Assembly: GCA_016200825.1 (NCBI GenBank)
Contig: JACQEA010000340.1
Location: 1 to 5,331 of the forward strand
Direction: 5' to 3'
From: Chloroflexota bacterium
GTDB taxonomy: Bacteria; Chloroflexota; Anaerolineae; UBA4142
Length of the DNA: 5,331 bases
Positions 4,747 through 5,331 of this stretch are shown here, one piece after another (within the stretch, counting starts at the first letter, position 1; each line of letters starts with the position of its first letter). The notes beneath the pieces are model-generated. The model worked only from the letters and a program-made list of their open reading frames with translations, was not told where the DNA came from and did no database searches. The translations under genes and the position numbers were made by a program.

Positions 4747-5331
4747 ATGCGCGTCAACGTAAAATTCTTTGCCATCTTTCGCGAATTTACCGGGATCAAA
4801 ACCGAATGGAAGGAAATCGCGGATGGCACGAGCATCGAAAAACTTTGGAACGATTACCGCGCCGCGCACGCGCGGCTGGGAAATTTGCGCGCGGCGTACG
4901 CGATCAATCAAAAACTCGCGCGCGCGGAAACGGTTTTGCGCGAGGGGGACGAGATTGGTTTTCTGCCGCCGGTGAGCGGTGGCGCGGCGAATAAACCACA
5001 GAGGACACAGAGAGCACAGAGAAAAAAAAGCAACGCCCACGAATCTGCACGAATCGCGCGAATAAAAAAAAGGGTTAGTGTAGATTCGCGAAATTCGCGG
5101 GCGAAAGAAGCACTAGTCACGCGCCAACCGCTCAATCTCGCCGCGTTGATCAAGCAAGTAGAATTTCCCGGCGCGGGCGCCATTGTCACTTTCTCCGGCG
5201 TTGTGCGCGATCACGCGCACGGAAAAACTGTTGATCATTTAGAGTACGAAGCGTATCCAGAAATGGCGGAAGCGACGATGCGCGAAATTATCGCGGAAAT
5301 AAAATTGCGTTGGAGCGACGCGCGGGTTGTG
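4747..5331 (+). CDS. moaD/moaE: MoaD-MoaE fusion, molybdopterin synthase (C-terminus beyond window)
   Basis: One open frame of 195 codons runs to the right edge. Residues 1-79 are MoaD, the ubiquitin-fold sulfur carrier: MRVNVKFFAIFREFTG at the start and FLPPVSGG at 72-79, matching the FPPVAGG-type terminus that becomes a thiocarboxylate. From about 123 it is MoaE, the large subunit that inserts sulfur into cyclic pyranopterin monophosphate: GAGAIVTFSGVVRDHAHG at 142-159, then EYEAYPEMAE at 166-175. The rest of MoaE, including its later catalytic residues, is cut off. Residues 80-122 are a basic linker translated from repeat DNA, rich in AGA/AGG/CGA Arg codons while the flanks use CGC/CGG/CGT. 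No ATG, GTG or TTG occurs in frame between 4981 and 5145, so MoaE has no start of its own, supporting a real fusion. The gene starts 12 bases after the TerC-family stop with only a weak GAGA ribosome site, suggesting co-transcription and perhaps translational coupling. Mycobacterial MoaX is a known MoaD-MoaE fusion cleaved after the Gly-Gly. Confidence 0.88.
   Translation, partial: MRVNVKFFAIFREFTGIKTEWKEIADGTSIEKLWNDYRAAHARLGNLRAAYAINQKLARAETVLREGDEIGFLPPVSGGAANKPQRTQRAQRKKSNAHESARIARIKKRVSVDSRNSRAKEALVTRQPLNLAALIKQVEFPGAGAIVTFSGVVRDHAHGKTVDHLEYEAYPEMAEATMREIIAEIKLRWSDARVV
4997..5021 (+). repeat. Three CACAGAG units at 9-base spacing inside the moaD-moaE linker
   Basis: CACAGAG occurs at 4997-5003, 5006-5012 and 5015-5021, followed by an A8 tract (5022-5029). 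The 9-base period keeps the frame and yields PQR-TQR-AQR. Strings of CACAGAG are, as I recall, a common intergenic repeat in many bacterial genomes. Finding one in a coding frame suggests an inserted or captured non-coding repeat. Confidence 0.75.
5037..5100. repeat. Imperfect palindrome of CGAAT/ATTCG units in the linker
   Basis: The left arm (5037-5063) holds three spaced CGAAT units (CACGAAT, CACGAAT, GCGCGAAT). The right arm (5075-5100) holds the inverse series (TTAGTG, ATTCGCG, ATTCGCG). The two arms can fold on each other with a few mismatches and single-base shifts around an A8-containing centre (5064-5074). This looks like a dispersed extragenic palindromic element, here read through in frame as part of the MoaD-MoaE linker. 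Confidence 0.6.

Noticed and set aside
4769..4994. Small + strand open frames (4769-4975, 4806-4994) overlapping moaD
   Set aside because: The MoaD frame explains this DNA with clear family motifs; the alternatives are Arg-rich shadows.
4995..5100. CRISPR-like array
   Set aside because: The repeats are only 7 bases at 9-base spacing, followed by a palindrome; there are no spacers of regular length and no cas genes.

Overview
This window reads as a piece of bacterial chromosome with a housekeeping core. GC-rich codons dominate (CGC, GCG, GAA, GTC), and the genes are packed on the + strand. The sequence of S15, the Arg/Gly-tailed PNPase and the TerC-type protein with a long insert remind me of Chloroflexota (Anaerolineae-like). 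That placement is inference from protein flavour; there is no 16S rRNA gene or other firm marker here.

Layout, all on the + strand. (1) Bases 1-876 hold the C-terminal end of a membrane-anchored alkaline-phosphatase/sulfatase-superfamily enzyme. It runs in from the left edge and shows an apparent one-base deletion near 38-42. (2) A consensus extended -10 promoter (886-914) drives rpsO (954-1223), encoding ribosomal protein S15. (3) The rpsO-pnp gap holds a MITE-like inverted-repeat unit starting at the rpsO stop codon (about 1223-1328). It is followed by a strong intrinsic-terminator hairpin (1329-1373) and a small leader hairpin (1388-1404). (4) pnp (1438-3648) encodes a complete 736-aa polynucleotide phosphorylase with an Arg/Gly-rich tail. 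(5) Two hairpins lie between 3658 and 3746. (6) A TerC-family membrane protein (3802-4734) follows. (7) Twelve bases later begins a MoaD-MoaE fusion (4747 to the right edge) for molybdopterin synthase.

rpsO-pnp is a widely conserved gene pair linking ribosome assembly with RNA decay. Here the two are separated by about 214 bases of repeat and terminator structure, so they may be only partly co-transcribed. The TerC-family gene and the moaD-moaE fusion are spaced like an operon; I see no direct functional tie between them beyond a loose link to metal biology.

The most interesting item is the MoaD-MoaE fusion. Its linker is translated from what looks like an intergenic repeat: three CACAGAG units at 9-base spacing, then an imperfect palindrome of CGAAT/ATTCG units. 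MoaD's functional Gly-Gly terminus is buried at residues 78-79, so proteolytic release is probably needed. The MITE-like unit between rpsO and pnp and the frameshift in the first gene are the other points worth checking. I found no CRISPR array, tRNA, rRNA, phage gene or defence system, and no evidence of a wholly new multi-gene system.
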